Assembly (NCBI GenBank): GCA_013076295.1
Contig: RQOL01000718.1
Coordinates: 2,976,001 to 3,040,000, forward strand
Reading direction: 5' to 3'
Length of the DNA stretch: 64,000 nt
DNA from: Sanderia malayensis
Taxonomy: Eukaryota > Cnidaria > Scyphozoa > Semaeostomeae > Pelagiidae
The position numbers were made by a program, and so were the translations under genes. Shown here one piece after another: positions 35,580 to 47,263 of this stretch (the first letter of the stretch is position 1; each line of letters starts with the position of its first letter). Below the pieces are notes generated by a model, which searched no databases, was not told the origin of the DNA, and saw only the letters and a program-made list of their open reading frames with translations.

Positions 35580-38500
35580 TCACAAAGCCAAAGCATCAAC
35601 AATAACTTGATGCTGTTCATCTGTGTGTTGTTTTTTGCTTCCAGTGGCAGTCGATGCGGCCGCCGGCCTTCCAGCATACCTATGCAACAACAACAACAAC
35701 AAGAATCATCATCATCATCATCATCATCATCATAACTAATTGCATCACAGCGTCAAGACAGCTTGGGACAATGAAACCTGCCATAGGGGACACAATTGGA
35801 ACATATGTCCATTGCTTTGCAAAAAGATGGCCAATTTTGAAACATTTTGGTAACAAAATCCGTTGTTCAGAGGTGACCGTCATATAAAACTCTTAAACAG
35901 CATCAGATACCATACTGAATGTTGATATAACTTACCGAAGGTCCCTTGTACGGTCAGTAGCTGTGTGAATTCTCGGCTGAACATAAAACCAGGCACCCAT
36001 GTTCTTTGGTTCTTCTTGAACCCAGGCAATAACTGCATTGGGATACTTCTCGGCCTCAGCTTTCACCAAATCAAACGGGAATGGCGAGATCTACGAAACA
36101 GTTAAAAATGAAATCAAACTAAAATCAAATGAAATACAAGCTTACCTTTCCAAGCCTGAAATTACAGATCTATATAAGTTCATAGCTGGAAGTAAGTGAT
36201 GCTGGCATGCTGCAGTCATTGCTGCTTGTAAATAGATGCTGTAACATGTTATTGTTTTGCTGGTAGAGAGATGCACTGACCTGTTCTACACGGGCAATTG
36301 CGATGTCATTGTCTTGCCCCAGATCTTCGCGCTCCTATTGAAAGAGAGAAAAAGACACAATTAAATATAGCTATGCAATAGACTGAACATTCAAGATACA
36401 AATCACAAGGCTGCTGTAAGGTTTGGAGCAGATCTAAGAGGTTTAATACGGGATGTGTACAGCTATAGGTAAGTTTTCAAGGGATCACAAAGTGTCCGCA
36501 TGCCTTGAGTATTTCGTAGTATATCTTTCCAGTGCAGAAGAGAAGCTTCTTGACATTTTCGCCATTGGAAGCAGCGGGTCCAGTCTCTGGGTACATTCGT
36601 GTGAACGAGGTTCCATCCGTCATTTCGCTCAGGTCTGAACGAGCGACTTTTGCTCTCAACAAACTTTTCGGTGAGAAAATGATCAACTAAAAAGACAAAC
36701 TCGTTAAATCAAAGTCTGTCTTGAAAAAACTGGAAGATAATCCAATGTAGTTAAAAAATATATGGAAAATTCAAATATGGAATCAAAAAGATTGTAGATA
36801 GCATTGCAGATAGAATTATGAAGATTATCAAGAATTAGATTAACTGGTTTTCTGAAATCCATGTTCATTTGTCGTCTGAGAACGTGGAAATAGTTTGCTG
36901 GTGTCGTGCAGTTGACAATCTACAAATAAAGACAAATTTCATGGCAATAGTTAAAAGCCCAACTCTTGCAAGACCCACATACAACCGATGCCCGATAAAG
37001 AATCGACCAACTAACCTGCCAATTGCAATTATAAAGCTGCTTCAGGGCGAACTCAGATTCACTATAATCCTAAAAACGATTAAAAGTGGATTAATTTACT
37101 GATTTCCTCATCATACACAAATTACAAAGTTTATGCCGTGAATCTAATTGATAACCTATATTGGCGACTTACTGGAAAGACATCTGAATCGTCGTTACAG
37201 GATTGTAAGAAACGCTCCACTCTCGCACTGGAATGTTCTGGCCCCTGGTGACAACAGAATAAAGACACTTAGGAAAAAACCATTCAAATTGGATAAAGTT
37301 GGGAGAGAGAAAGGCAATATAGGAAAGTAACTTACCATTCCCTCGTAGCCATGTGGCAAAAGCAACACGATACCGCTCTGTCTTGTCCACTTATCCTGAC
37401 CACTGCTAATAAACTGATCAATCACGCACTGTTTGGATGGGAAAAATACGTCGAGTTTTATCGCATGAAAGTATGGCAACGAGTTTACCAGCTAAATTAA
37501 GGAGATATGGTGAAAGAGTTGAGATCAAAGAATCAAATGTGATGTTATTACTTGTGATGTATTCATGAAATCGCCAAACTGAGCCTCCCACAGCACCAAT
37601 GAAAATGGATTAGTCATACTATAGCCAAGCTCAAAACCTAGAAGATAAAGCATGCAGATGTACGTACTACCAAGTTGAAATTACTTAACATGCACCAGTT
37701 CCATCAGGTTAATTAAACATTACTGATAGTTATTGTACTATTATATTATTATATTATACTATATTATTATATATAGAATATTATACTATAGGATGGTTGT
37801 CTTCTTACCTATTAGAGTGAGGTGAATGAAAACACTTACCGAGTACAGCATACTCTGAAAGAGAACTGTTACATACATGGTATGGAGCCTGGGTGGGGTA
37901 AAGATTGTTTAAAGGAGTCACTTTCACTTTGTCTTGATTTTGATCAGCCAACACGTGGTGACGATGACTACAAAGACAATATCAATATCAGCCAATAGCA
38001 TCACAGCGTTTTCATCACGTGTAACGAATGATGGAGTGTGATTGGATGACTTTAATATGTAACCATAGTGATTATAGCATGGATTATTCTGATTGGCTTG
38101 CCTGAATGTGCCTCTCTCTACATCCTGGCCACTCAATCTCACGTGGATTCCGTCTTTAAGAAGAGATCCGAATGCAAATGCTTCTCCCATAGCCCAGTCG
38201 GCTTTTCCGTCTTTTAACATATCCATTCGACCTTTCAATATTCTTCTTATCAAGCCTGCAAGAAAAGAAGGGAAGTGTTGAAAGCTCGGTGAGTTGTACA
38301 TAAATAGCTTGCCCTGTCTGTGTGTTCTACGATGGTGGACAAACGTTCTTGGGATAAAGGTTCTTGGGACACTTGTAAAAATACGAAAAAAGCCTGTCAA
38401 TGCGTAAACCATCCCCCGATACCCCGCTACATTCCCCCTAAAACAATGTTGTTTTCTCATTCAGACCCCCGTGGTCATCGTACAAAAATACTTGTCTATA

Positions 38501-41500
38501 TTACATGCACCTACACAACAACAACATTATTTGAGGAAAGAAGGGAAGGGATATAAGATGCGTGCAAACTTTCCCCTATAACATTTGCCTACTATTGTAT
38601 GTGCTCCAGCTCTATACGTAGCTTGCGCCGTCTGCATACGCTATAATACTCTCAAAACAGTAATGAGCCTGAATATACCTGAATGCAGTGTAAGGTTTTC
38701 TGGTGGCGTACTGAATGCATTTCCGATGTGCTGAATGGTTTCCATGTCAACACCGGTGGGGACGAGTGGTCTGGGAGCTAGCGTGTTGTCTTTTCTGAAG
38801 AAGTCTGTTCGCAGAAGTGAAATGAATAAATACAAAGCTCGTTCAGGGTGGAAAGCAAAATACGACATATTTGATCACGTTGCCACGGACTACGTACTTT
38901 TCCACGGGGAATCGAGCCAATCCCGAAGACGAACTTCTTTTCGCTCCTTCGCATCGGTGAATGCACTTTCCAGTATATGCTCATATTGCTTCTGCGTTGC
39001 CTTAAAGAATAAATAAAGAGTAATAAACGGGCATAATATTCGATGTAGAAGTGACTTTGAAGTGATACACATTAACCCCCGTGATTTCGCAGATTTAGCT
39101 ACTATTTAGCGAGAGAGACGGGGGTAATGTTTTACCTTGAATTCCTCGTTGGATACAATGCCACTGTCCATCAATTTCTTTGCATATGAATGCATAACTG
39201 GTGGTTGCTGTTTGATCTTCTTGTACATTAGTGGTTGAGTAAACATTGGATCATCACCTTCGTTGTGACCATTGCGACGATAGCATACCTGAAAAAGTAA
39301 AAAGAAAAGGGTACACACAACTATGCCATAATCTAGTGGCATTAATTGGCAATTGAATAATGGCTATGGATGAGCATGAAGTTTACTTAGCTTAGATTGT
39401 GGAGTCCATTCGGCTTAGCATATCAGTGAACAGCTTTACTAAGCTTAACTTGGCTAACGTTTACAGTTTATCTATACTTTGGATAAAGTGTGAAAAGAAT
39501 TGAACCAGCTTAAAATTAAATCAAAGACTCAATCATACCAAGTCAATGACGACATCTTTTCCAAATTCATGCCGATATTCAGCAGCAACTTTACAGACAT
39601 GCATCACTGCTTCGGGATCATCTGCATTGACGTGGAAAATCGGTGCCTGGACTACCTGCAATGATAAACAACGTCACAGCATTTATACAAGAGAATAGAC
39701 AGTCAAGTAGCAAAGTATAGTACAAGCAATGCTATAGCACAAGGCTGTGTGCGAACCTTGGCGACATCAGTGCAGTATGGAGAGGATCTTGAAAAGCGAG
39801 GGTCGGTCGTGAATCCAATCTGAAATAACAAATATTGATTTCATCAGAAAATAATACACATGAATCCTGTTGAAACATATGTATTATTCAATACATATGT
39901 CACAACAAGTATGGAATAAAAATATAACAAGAAGTTGCAATTATCTGAAATCGCAGGGTAAATTAAGTTTACATGAGATATTTATTGTTAAATGTAAATA
40001 ATTGATTAAATTGATTTGATTGAAGTATAGTTGAAGGTGAAGCTCACTTGATTATTGACAACAACGTGAATGGTTCCTTTGGTCGTGTAATGAGGCAGAT
40101 CACTCAGATGAAATGTCTCGAAAACAACACCTTGTCCAGAAAACGCCGCATCACCATGAATCAGAATACTCATCACCTGAAACGCAATCAAACAATCGCT
40201 TAAACGATTGTCCAATCCCTTGATTGATCAGGTAGCTAATCAGTAAACAGTTCTATGATTTACAAGTGTCCCAAGGACGCTTTTTGTCCAATATAAGGTT
40301 AGCCAATCGTTGCACAACTTGATAAATCAGTTAACCAATCAGCCCACTAAACAGACAACTAATGAGTGAATGAATGCATCAATCAATAATCAGATTTTGA
40401 TCACTGATAAAAATACCTTGCGTCCTTCGTCATCGCCTCTGTAAAATTGCTCAGCACGAGTTTTTCCTTGGACGACAGGATCAACAGCTGAAATACGACA
40501 AGATTACAAGACAATAACAACAAGTATCGCTCACAGAGTGAGCTGAACAGAACATTATTATCTGAAGACAAGAGATTCTTGAATGTGTACCTTCCAGATG
40601 AGATGGGTTAGCAACAACAGCAAGCTTGATGACTTTATTCGTCACCCTGTTTAATCTTTCATGAGACATGCCAAGATGATATTTGACATCGCCTGAGCCT
40701 TCGTCTTCTGCTTCAAGTGTTGGATTAAACTGAGTGAATATGTGTTCCAGCGGTTTTCGGCAAACATTGGCCAGGACATTAAGTCGACCTCTGTAAAAGT
40801 AATGGTCATGTGTTACCCCATGTTAATATGAATTTAGCGGTCAAGATTTGTAATTGGTTGATGGCAAGACATGCAGATATGAGCACGTAGAAAAAGGAAT
40901 GCACATGAAAAAGATGCTAGCATATGTAAAAGATGCAGCTATGTAGAAGGTGCTAGCTAGAAGAAGGAATGGATGAACAGGCAAATGAAGGAATATAAAA
41001 ATAGAAAATGTTATCAGGAGATATGACAATGAAATCTTAATAAAATACAAGAGATACCTATGAGGCATTCCCATGATGACACTTTCAACACCAATTTCAT
41101 TGGATACATCAATAATTTGTTTCAACGCTGGTATTAATACCTTGACAAATCAATAAAATAATCGCATGAGAAACATCAAAGAAACTGTGATTTAAGATGA
41201 TACTGCACTGTAATTTATCACTCTGACTTAATGTTAGAAATTAACTTGAAGCCTTAAAAATCTTTCCCATCATACCTCACACCCTTCAATGCCAAATCTC
41301 TTTTCAGAAGTCCACTTTAAAGCCAGATAGTTTTCAAACCTACGACAATAAAGCAACATCACTGATCTATTACTGTACACGGGAAATAGACTAAACATGA
41401 CCTTGTTTCAAAACTAACAGGACTTACAGTGTTGATCTGATGAGTCTAGCAAGAAGTGTTCTCTTTTCATCATCTGTTAAACTGATTACACCTGGTGTTT

Positions 41501-43850
41501 CAAACTGTCTCTTGATCCATTTAGCTGTTAAAAGATCACAGTTGTTGTCGCAATGAAGTTGATATTCGAAATGACTGGAAATAATACAGCATTGAGATCA
41601 AACACAAGTTGGCTTACTTTTTGTCTGCCCTGTTAAGAACATGAACTCAATTCCAATGTGCTTACAATAGACCTCCTAGAGCGCAAAAGCCAATCATTAT
41701 AGTCTGTTATAATTCACTTTGATCTGCATAATCCATAAATGAAATGGCTACAATAGTAAATAAAAACCAAGAGACCATCTAACAGTAACTTAAGCAGTAG
41801 AAATATTGCAGCCCACTAACCTCTAATCTCTTCATTATGTCACTCAGTGGAAGAGATTCTTGATCGCCTCCGATGAATGTTGTCTTCGGCAACTGGAAGG
41901 TCTTTGCCAAATCTTCTTCAGCTATCATAGCAAAAGAAGATTAGCTGAATGATGCATGACACAAATTATGTTTTATTTCTGCTGACTGTATTAATTGAGA
42001 ATTAACTAATACTGAGAATGGTATGACTCACATAATCCCCAGTGAGATGGGATGAGCTCCTGTGGAACTGAAGCATCCAAATCAGCATTGAGGATTCCCA
42101 AGGGATCGAGACTTGCAATATTATGACCTCTCAACTGTATAAAAAATCAAAGCATAAGAACCTGAACATGATAAAATCACAAGCAGCGTTGATGAAAACA
42201 CTTGAATACAACAACGTATTCAATTCTATAATTCAAAAGGATGTAATTCACTTGGTTGTCTCTACCTGATAGCTTCTTATCAATGAGAACACAGCCAAAT
42301 GATCTTGGATGAGGTCGTGTACATCTACTTGACTGATTCCTTGCTCTTGTGGCATGCCATTGGCTATACTGACATCAGAGTATGGTATTGCTTTTGTAGA
42401 AATGCCAGGAGGTGGTTGGTATGCAAAACCAGGACCAAGGCCATTCTCAGTGTTTCTGAAGAACACGTCCCAAGACTAGAAAGGCAAGATAGACAACATT
42501 AACATCCTAGCTATACAAACGCCAGCTTGCAGAATTTATTATAGCTCAGTGGGGGAAAAGAGGCCAGAGAAAATGTAATCTTTGGGGGCTACAAATCCCC
42601 CTCCCCTTCAGAAGCGAAAACAGCAAAAGAGTTGAGCAAACTAAAAAATATTTTGTCTCCAAACGACTCCAAAAGTAAAGTATCCAATGGTGTCCCACCT
42701 GGTCACCATGTCACAGTTACAGCTGAATAAAACACAGAACAATGGGATTGACCCGTGCCACGAAACACAACACAATAACCCATGCAGCTACTGACGACGC
42801 CCATTTCCACACCCATTTTCGTGCATAATAAATGAAGATTTTGCTTTTCTAAGTATATAACTGCTGACTAACTAACTCTTAGCAGGATCACATGCCCAAT
42901 TATTTATGAAAAGCTTGAATCACTAATAGCAGGTAAAGCTCAGACAAATCAATAGTACTGCAAATTCCATCATATGGACTAATACCATGAATCAAAAACA
43001 TAATAAAATGCTGAATATTTCATTTGTATTTAGAAAAATGATTTTTAAAAGATGTATTGTGAATTTAAAGGCTGTTATATTGATGGCAATATCAGTTTAT
43101 CAATACAATATATATTTATCTATGGCTTACAGCCCTCAATGCAAATACATATATTTTTAATAAATAGAGACCGCTCGTCCAAAACATATAGTTGCACTGC
43201 AGGGGACATGACATGCCTTGTGTGGGTTATTTGGGATATTTTTGTCGTGGTAGAACAAAAACACCTCAAGCATATAACAAATTAACGCTGGGTGTGTCTG
43301 GAATGTACGTTTCAAACAAGGAAGTGGTTTAATTTGCAATAGTTAACTTTACCACAAAGAATGGCGTCTGCTTGAATAAAAAAAGTACGCCAAATCAAAT
43401 TAGGGACGCAAGCAAAGAGTCAGATCCGGTCTTACTGCGGTACCTAAAGATCTTTGGCGGGAAGAATTTGTTGGAATAAATGTTATTACATGAGTGGGGC
43501 CATAAGTTACGGAATGTTTTCTACCTTCTTGCTATATCATGGAATGCATCAAGACCAGTTACGGAAACAAATTTACGACAGGCGGGCCCCTAACAAAAGC
43601 TAATAATTTTGTTTACCTTATGTACGCTTTGGGGGTTTCTCTTCCAAGATTCGTACATTTCTTCGACATAATTTCCACTGCTTCCATTTAGGAATGGCTC
43701 CAAATTGACAGACGATGCATAAGCTTTTTGATAGCATTTCCACAAGTTAGTATTTCTACCAGAGCTTGCAACACCCGAAAAATAATTATTCACACCACGC
43801 AGAACTTTGCCACTCAAACTGGCTACATTTCGCGATCCAATTTTATACAT
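35580..43850 (-). CDS. OGDH: 2-oxoglutarate dehydrogenase E1 component, mitochondrial
   Basis: A reverse-strand gene of about 20 exons encoding about 1,000 residues, from ATG 43850 (first exon to 43617) to the stop at 35580 (last exon 35679-35580, ending [21 protein letters not shown]). It decarboxylates 2-oxoglutarate with thiamine diphosphate in the citrate-cycle complex. The N-terminus is rich in Arg, Ser and Lys, as a mitochondrial presequence. Readable blocks include '[28 protein letters not shown]', '[16 protein letters not shown]', '[15 protein letters not shown]', 'VANPSHLE', the ThDP site [10 protein letters not shown], '[11 protein letters not shown]', '[11 protein letters not shown]', '[19 protein letters not shown]', '[10 protein letters not shown]', '[17 protein letters not shown]' and 'FSPKSLLR'. 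Human OGDH and OGDHL are about equally similar by eye. One intron uses a GC donor (38101). Introns range from about 60 bp to 1.1 kb. Confidence 0.95.
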
Positions 43851-44428
43851 TTTCGCGATTTAGTCTTTATAATTTCAAGTCTCAATAACGTTCTAAATTG
43901 TTTATTTGTTTTTTGCAGTTTTAAAAACGAGATCAATTCCCCAATAGACATTTAAATATCAACAGTAGATTTGTGACTTGCAGGTTTATCCAGTAATATC
44001 CGTGTATTCTTCAATGTTGACGATGAAAAGAATTTAGGCCAACTTAATACAGCAAGCCTTCTTCTTACTCCTCTGGCAAGCAAAATGTAGACAAAGTCGA
44101 TATTCCTGAGATTACTTTCAACGAATTGGTGAAGTAGACGACTTATTCACTCAGCAAATACCAAATAGAAAACTCCCAAGATTGTTGGATATTAGAAAAC
44201 AACTTTTTGCAACCACGCTTCACTTGACCACAACGATAGTCAACAAGTGTGAACGACCAAAGAGTATTTCACATGACGTCACATACAATAGGACTTACGT
44301 TGGTTCTTGTTCTTGTGTTCGATTCTGTCCAATGAATTGGGACATATGAGAACGAGGCTATCCTGGCTCCATTATGTATCTGCTAGCAACCATTGATGAT
44401 GAAGGGAATTTTCTTCAAGAAATAAATA
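43851..44428. promoter_or_regulatory. Shared divergent promoter region, OGDH / UPF0728
   Basis: Only 578 bp separate the two start codons, which point away from each other, so the promoters must lie here. A perfect CRE/ATF palindrome TGACGTCA occurs at 44274-44281. No TATA box is obvious near either start. Co-regulation is an inference from the spacing. Confidence 0.55.
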
Positions 44429-44927
44429 ATGGTAAAACACCACGTTGTTATCAAATATGGCCCTTATGAGTCCTCCTATAATCTTTCACACAAAACAAAG
44501 CGCCTTGAGGGGTTAAAATGTAAGTTTTACAAACTCTATGATCACGGTATTGATTAATTATCTTGTCTAATCTATCGTATTTATGCTTGAGTAATTGAAT
44601 AGGCTAGGCTCATAGTGTTTTCTTACTGGTCCACTTTAGGCGTGCTTGAAACAGATGGACATACTGTAACTTTTGAAGAAAGTGAAGAGCAAAATGTAGT
44701 TGAACTTATTGTTCATGAAGAAGAAATATTCAAATGCAAAATCCAACAGCTTGAATTCGGTAAGACGTCTGCACCTGGTTCTGACGACCACGTGGCACGT
44801 TGTCAATTGTTTTTATTGTTACCTCTTTTTTGTTTACATTATTTATTTGATTTTTTTACAAGGAGGAGATGGAAAACTTGACCCATTGTGCTCAGAAGCT
44901 CTGGAAGCAGTTCGCAAAGCCTACTAA
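44429..44927 (+). CDS. UPF0728 family protein (C10orf53 homologue)
   Basis: Three exons (44429-44519, 44640-44759, 44863-44927) join in phase to 91 residues, close to the roughly 93 of the human protein. Family marks: VIKYGPYESS near the N-terminus, KRLEGLK, 'ETDGHTVTFE', 'NVVELIVHEEEIFKCKIQQL' and the invariant end GGDGKLDPLC ... AVRKAY. The function of the family is unknown; it is small, soluble and conserved from cnidarians to mammals. The start was set from the family N-terminus: ATG 44429 is in frame and directly precedes VKHHVVIKYGPY. In human the gene lies next to OGDHL; here it is next to OGDH. Confidence 0.9.
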
Positions 44928-45130
44928 CCAATCCAAGAACTCGTTTCATTGATAAAATATGTATATAACGTGATATTGAACGTATAAATATATTAGACAA
45001 TTGTAATGGTTATAAGCATATTATTATATTCTTCAAACATCAACAATAAACTGCAGTTTAGAACATGAAGATAATATTTTTTACAGTAGTTACTTTTTCT
45101 TTCATATAAACAATAATCAGTGCATGAAAT

Positions 45131-46863
45131 TTATTCTGCATTATCACTTGCTTTCATTTCTGAATTCATAATCTTCATCATCGAGCTGATTTTTGAAAAC
45201 TTGAATTGATAATCATTTTCGCCCAAACTGTACGGCACTGGAGCAACTGCAGTGATGTTGTAAGCCTCAGATTTCATGGGGGTAACTTTATCAATGCCTG
45301 GCAGAGTCGGCTCAGCTAAAACTTCTTCAAACAGACTCGAAGAGTTCGCACCATCTAACTTGTCCAGCCGGGCATTAAGACCACGTACTTCTCGCTATTT
45401 TGAAAAATAAATCCAAACTTAGTATATTTGTAAAGCTTGATATCTTTTCCTTTTGAATACTAAATGGATCATACTACAATAGGCGACAAAAGTCTTGGGG
45501 CACTCGCAATTTTCACAAGCTTTGTATGTATTCTTCACCCCCACCCCCTCTTCCAGCAAATAACGTTGCGTCGAAAAACAGTCGCATGCAATATCGATCA
45601 AATTATTTTTGCACGATAATCAAAGGGGTAGGGCAGCATTGCTTTAAGGGGCATGGAAGGTTATTATTCAAGGAATGGAAATTATTCAATGGAACCTATT
45701 GAAGGAAATTATTCAACCTCCTGTGTCGGGAGAAACAAAAGAGAATTACGTTGAATTGCGTTTTGTTAGGATTATTTACGTCAGGCGGTTCTCATAAAAT
45801 TTGGTCGATTTTCATATAAGGGAAATAATCTTAATTGATCGTAGACTTTGAATTACGATGAAATACGTCGAAATACGTTATAGGAAACCAAGCCAGCTTT
45901 AAACCTGAGAATCTTAGGGGGGCCCGGGCCCAGTGGGCCCATGGGTAAATGCTGCCTTGATAAAGTCCCCAAAAAGAGGCTCGTAGATTGATAACCTATA
46001 TGTTTACCAGTGTCCCAAGAACTTAAGTGGCTGAACTCTGTATGGAAGTATATTGCATATGCACAAACCTCACGTAAACAATTATGCGTGAATAGTTGTC
46101 CCATGTGCTTTTCAATCATTTGCAATTTGGCCATTAAGTTCAAATATTCGTTGTCCCATTCAGGTGATTTTTGGCCAAGCAATTTCAGTATAGTTGGCTT
46201 TAAAGCTTTCTTGCTTTCCCGCATTGATGCCTTCATTGCATCCATAGCTGTTTTCATTTCGTTCAAGTCGTTCAACGAGGCATACATAGATCTCCATTCT
46301 TCCAAGCACTTCCCAAGTTCCTCTCCTTGGCGTTCCTAGAAAATGAAGTAATATCGTGCTGCAATGATGATTTGTCAGTCAGTTAGTTTAGTTCGCATAC
46401 AGTCAGAAACTGAGCACTGCATAGGTTAGCTACCTGCGCTTCGATTTTCTTGAAGATGTTTCTTTTGTCGAGACAATATGAATGGTTAGCTTCGTCTGAT
46501 CGTCTTCTAAATGCTTCAAAATCATCTTCCAATCTTTCCAATGCCTTGTTAAACATGTTTTGCATCTCGTAGATTTGTTTACTGCAGCCGCTCGTTTCTC
46601 TGATCAAATCTTTCTCCGTGTTGGTCATTTGGCGTTCCACATCGGCACTTCTGCCTTTAAAATGAGACAGCTCTCGTTGCAAACTTTGCAAGATCATTGA
46701 AAGGTGCTTAATCTCTTCTTTCATTTGTTCCTTCTCTGCAAACCAAAACGCATCATTTTATGAAACACTTCGATGTCAACTAACAACTCAGAAATAAAGA
46801 AACATCAACAGAAATTTTTTTCTTACCAGCTCTGCTCCTGTTTCTTGATGAAAAGTTGCCCAT
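45131..46863 (-). CDS. Orphan coiled-coil protein with N-myristoylation-type start
   Basis: Four exons (46863-46827, 46735-46434, 46335-46074, 45390-45131) join to 286 residues. The protein begins MGNFSSRNRSRA: Gly2 and Ser6 with basic residues following are the classical N-myristoyl transferase signal, so membrane attachment is likely. Residues about 15-205 are strongly helical and charged with Leu/Met/Ile heptads (for example 'LSMILQSLQRELSHFKGR', 'MNAMKASM'-like turns), indicating coiled coil. The C-terminal 80 residues are less ordered and end in DNAE. The last exon only stays in frame if the acceptor is the second AG (after 45391, ...CGAG). I do not recognise the family. Its last intron is 683 bp and carries one end of a MITE-like repeat near 45472. 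Confidence 0.7.
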
Positions 46864-47263
46864 TTTGCAGTTAAAATATGAAATAGTAAAAAGGAAAAGT
46901 CGATATTCTCTTAGCGGTGTTAGATGCTTGTTCTCTTTCTTGCAGCTACGACAATTTAAATGATTTTATTTAATTAATAACCTAAAAATATGTGCGTCTT
47001 ATCTCATTTGACGTCAAATGAATTCTCATGTCTTTATATCTAATATATACATTCCACGTTTTCACGTGGTATAAAAATAAAACAATATAAAAATATTTTA
47101 TTGCCTATGTTATATTAAAATGTTAAAAATAATATCCTAATTATTTACAAGTATTGTTAAACACAAACTAGTGTAGCATTATCCATGTATATTAAAATAT
47201 TTGCATATAAAATAAAACATTTACATATTATGTAAAATATATAAAACTTTATAAAAAATAAAA
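46864..47263. other. AT-rich intergenic region
   Basis: 400 bp between the start of the coiled-coil gene and the stop of the NB-ARC gene. Very AT-rich; contains the TGACGTCA-like 'TTGACGTCAAAT' at about 47008. No gene seen. Confidence 0.5.
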
